Below are positions 6,197-6,361 of a stretch of 6,361 bases of DNA, piece after piece (positions within the stretch are counted from its first letter, which is position 1; each line of letters starts with the position of its first letter). This DNA is from Tannerella sp. (GTDB taxonomy: Bacteria > Bacteroidota > Bacteroidia > Bacteroidales > Tannerellaceae). A program made the position numbers and the translations under genes. The notes under the pieces were generated by a model. The model did not search any database, was not told where the DNA came from, and saw only the letters and a program-made list of their open reading frames with translations. The stretch lies in assembly GCA_031283785.1 (NCBI GenBank), contig JAITBC010000099.1, positions 1 to 6,361 on the forward strand, given 5' to 3'.

Positions 6197-6204
6197 TAAA
6201 TTTG
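6197..6204 (+). promoter_or_regulatory. Candidate -7 promoter element (TAnnTTTG) for prs
   Basis: TAAATTTG matches the Bacteroidota -7 consensus exactly and lies 20 bp before the prs ATG. Transcription would start near 6211, giving a leader of about 14 nt and placing the out-of-frame ATG at 6209 outside the transcript. No -33 TTTG is present at the expected distance. Confidence 0.5.
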
Positions 6205-6224
6205 CGGCATGAAAATAGTACAAT

Positions 6225-6361
6225 ATGCTTGTAAACCATGAAATAAAATTTTTTGCCGGAAGAGGCAGTAAATACTTGGCAGAGAACATTGCCAAAAGTT
6301 ATGGAATTAAACTCGGAGCTTCGTCCATTATGGAATTTAGCGACGGCGAATTTCAGCCTTC
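6225..6361 (+). CDS. prs: Ribose-phosphate pyrophosphokinase (PRPP synthetase), N-terminal 45 codons, cut by the window edge
   Basis: The product makes 5-phosphoribosyl pyrophosphate from ribose 5-phosphate and ATP in the cytoplasm, feeding purine, pyrimidine, NAD, histidine and tryptophan synthesis. The visible part shows the family's N-terminal pattern: a first beta strand IKFFAGRGSKYLAENIA (7-23), then LG (30-31), then FSDGEFQP (38-45). The pattern FAG...LA..IA....LG......FSDGE is that of bacterial Prs, including the E. coli enzyme. ATG 6225 is chosen because it places this block at the usual distance from the N-terminus and sits just after a good -7 element. An earlier ATG (6209) is in another frame and stops after ten codons at 6239-6241. 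The ATP- and ribose-phosphate-binding motifs lie beyond the window. The susD terminator and the long gap make this an independent unit. Confidence 0.85.
   Translation, partial: MLVNHEIKFFAGRGSKYLAENIAKSYGIKLGASSIMEFSDGEFQP

Noticed and set aside
6209..6241. ATG at 6209 as an alternative prs start or small upstream peptide
   Set aside because: It is out of frame with prs, ends after ten codons, and would lie at or before the predicted transcription start from the -7 element at 6197-6204.
1..6361. CRISPR array, tRNA, rRNA or intact insertion sequence
   Set aside because: No regularly spaced identical repeats, no cloverleaf or rRNA-like stretch, and no transposase reading frame were found on either strand.

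Overview
The window looks like chromosomal DNA from a member of the Bacteroidota, most likely of the order Bacteroidales. It holds a complete SusC/SusD-type outer-membrane nutrient-uptake pair. Its two predicted promoters carry the phylum's TAnnTTTG -7 element, and the main coding starts are preceded by A/T-rich sequence rather than Shine-Dalgarno sites. No genus can be assigned from the sequence alone.

Layout: positions 1-296 are a non-coding 5' region. They hold a candidate promoter (137-144) with a palindrome just upstream, then a leader with a perfect Shine-Dalgarno sequence serving only a two-codon reading frame, an 18-codon upstream ORF and an AAAC tetranucleotide repeat. Positions 297-3710 encode a full-length SusC/RagA-family TonB-dependent transporter. 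After a 29-nt gap, 3740-5488 encodes a full-length SusD-like surface lipoprotein of the SusD-like_2 type. A strong intrinsic terminator at 5528-5564 closes this two-gene operon. Positions 5566-6190 contain no convincing gene; they hold degenerate repeat modules, hairpins and palindromes that look like dispersed-repeat or mobile-element debris. The window ends in the first 45 codons of prs (PRPP synthetase), starting at 6225, with its own candidate promoter and a 9-bp inverted repeat upstream.

How the genes work together: in this family the SusD lipoprotein sits as a lid on the extracellular face of the SusC barrel and captures the ligand. SusC then imports it through the outer membrane using TonB/ExbBD energy. 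The ligand cannot be read from these two sequences, and no glycoside hydrolase, peptidase, sulfatase or regulator lies in the window, so glycan, peptide or other substrates all remain possible. The prs gene belongs to nucleotide metabolism and appears to be an unrelated transcription unit.

Nothing here amounts to a clearly new system. The parts most worth a second look are the structured susC leader and the repeat-rich gap between susD and prs.
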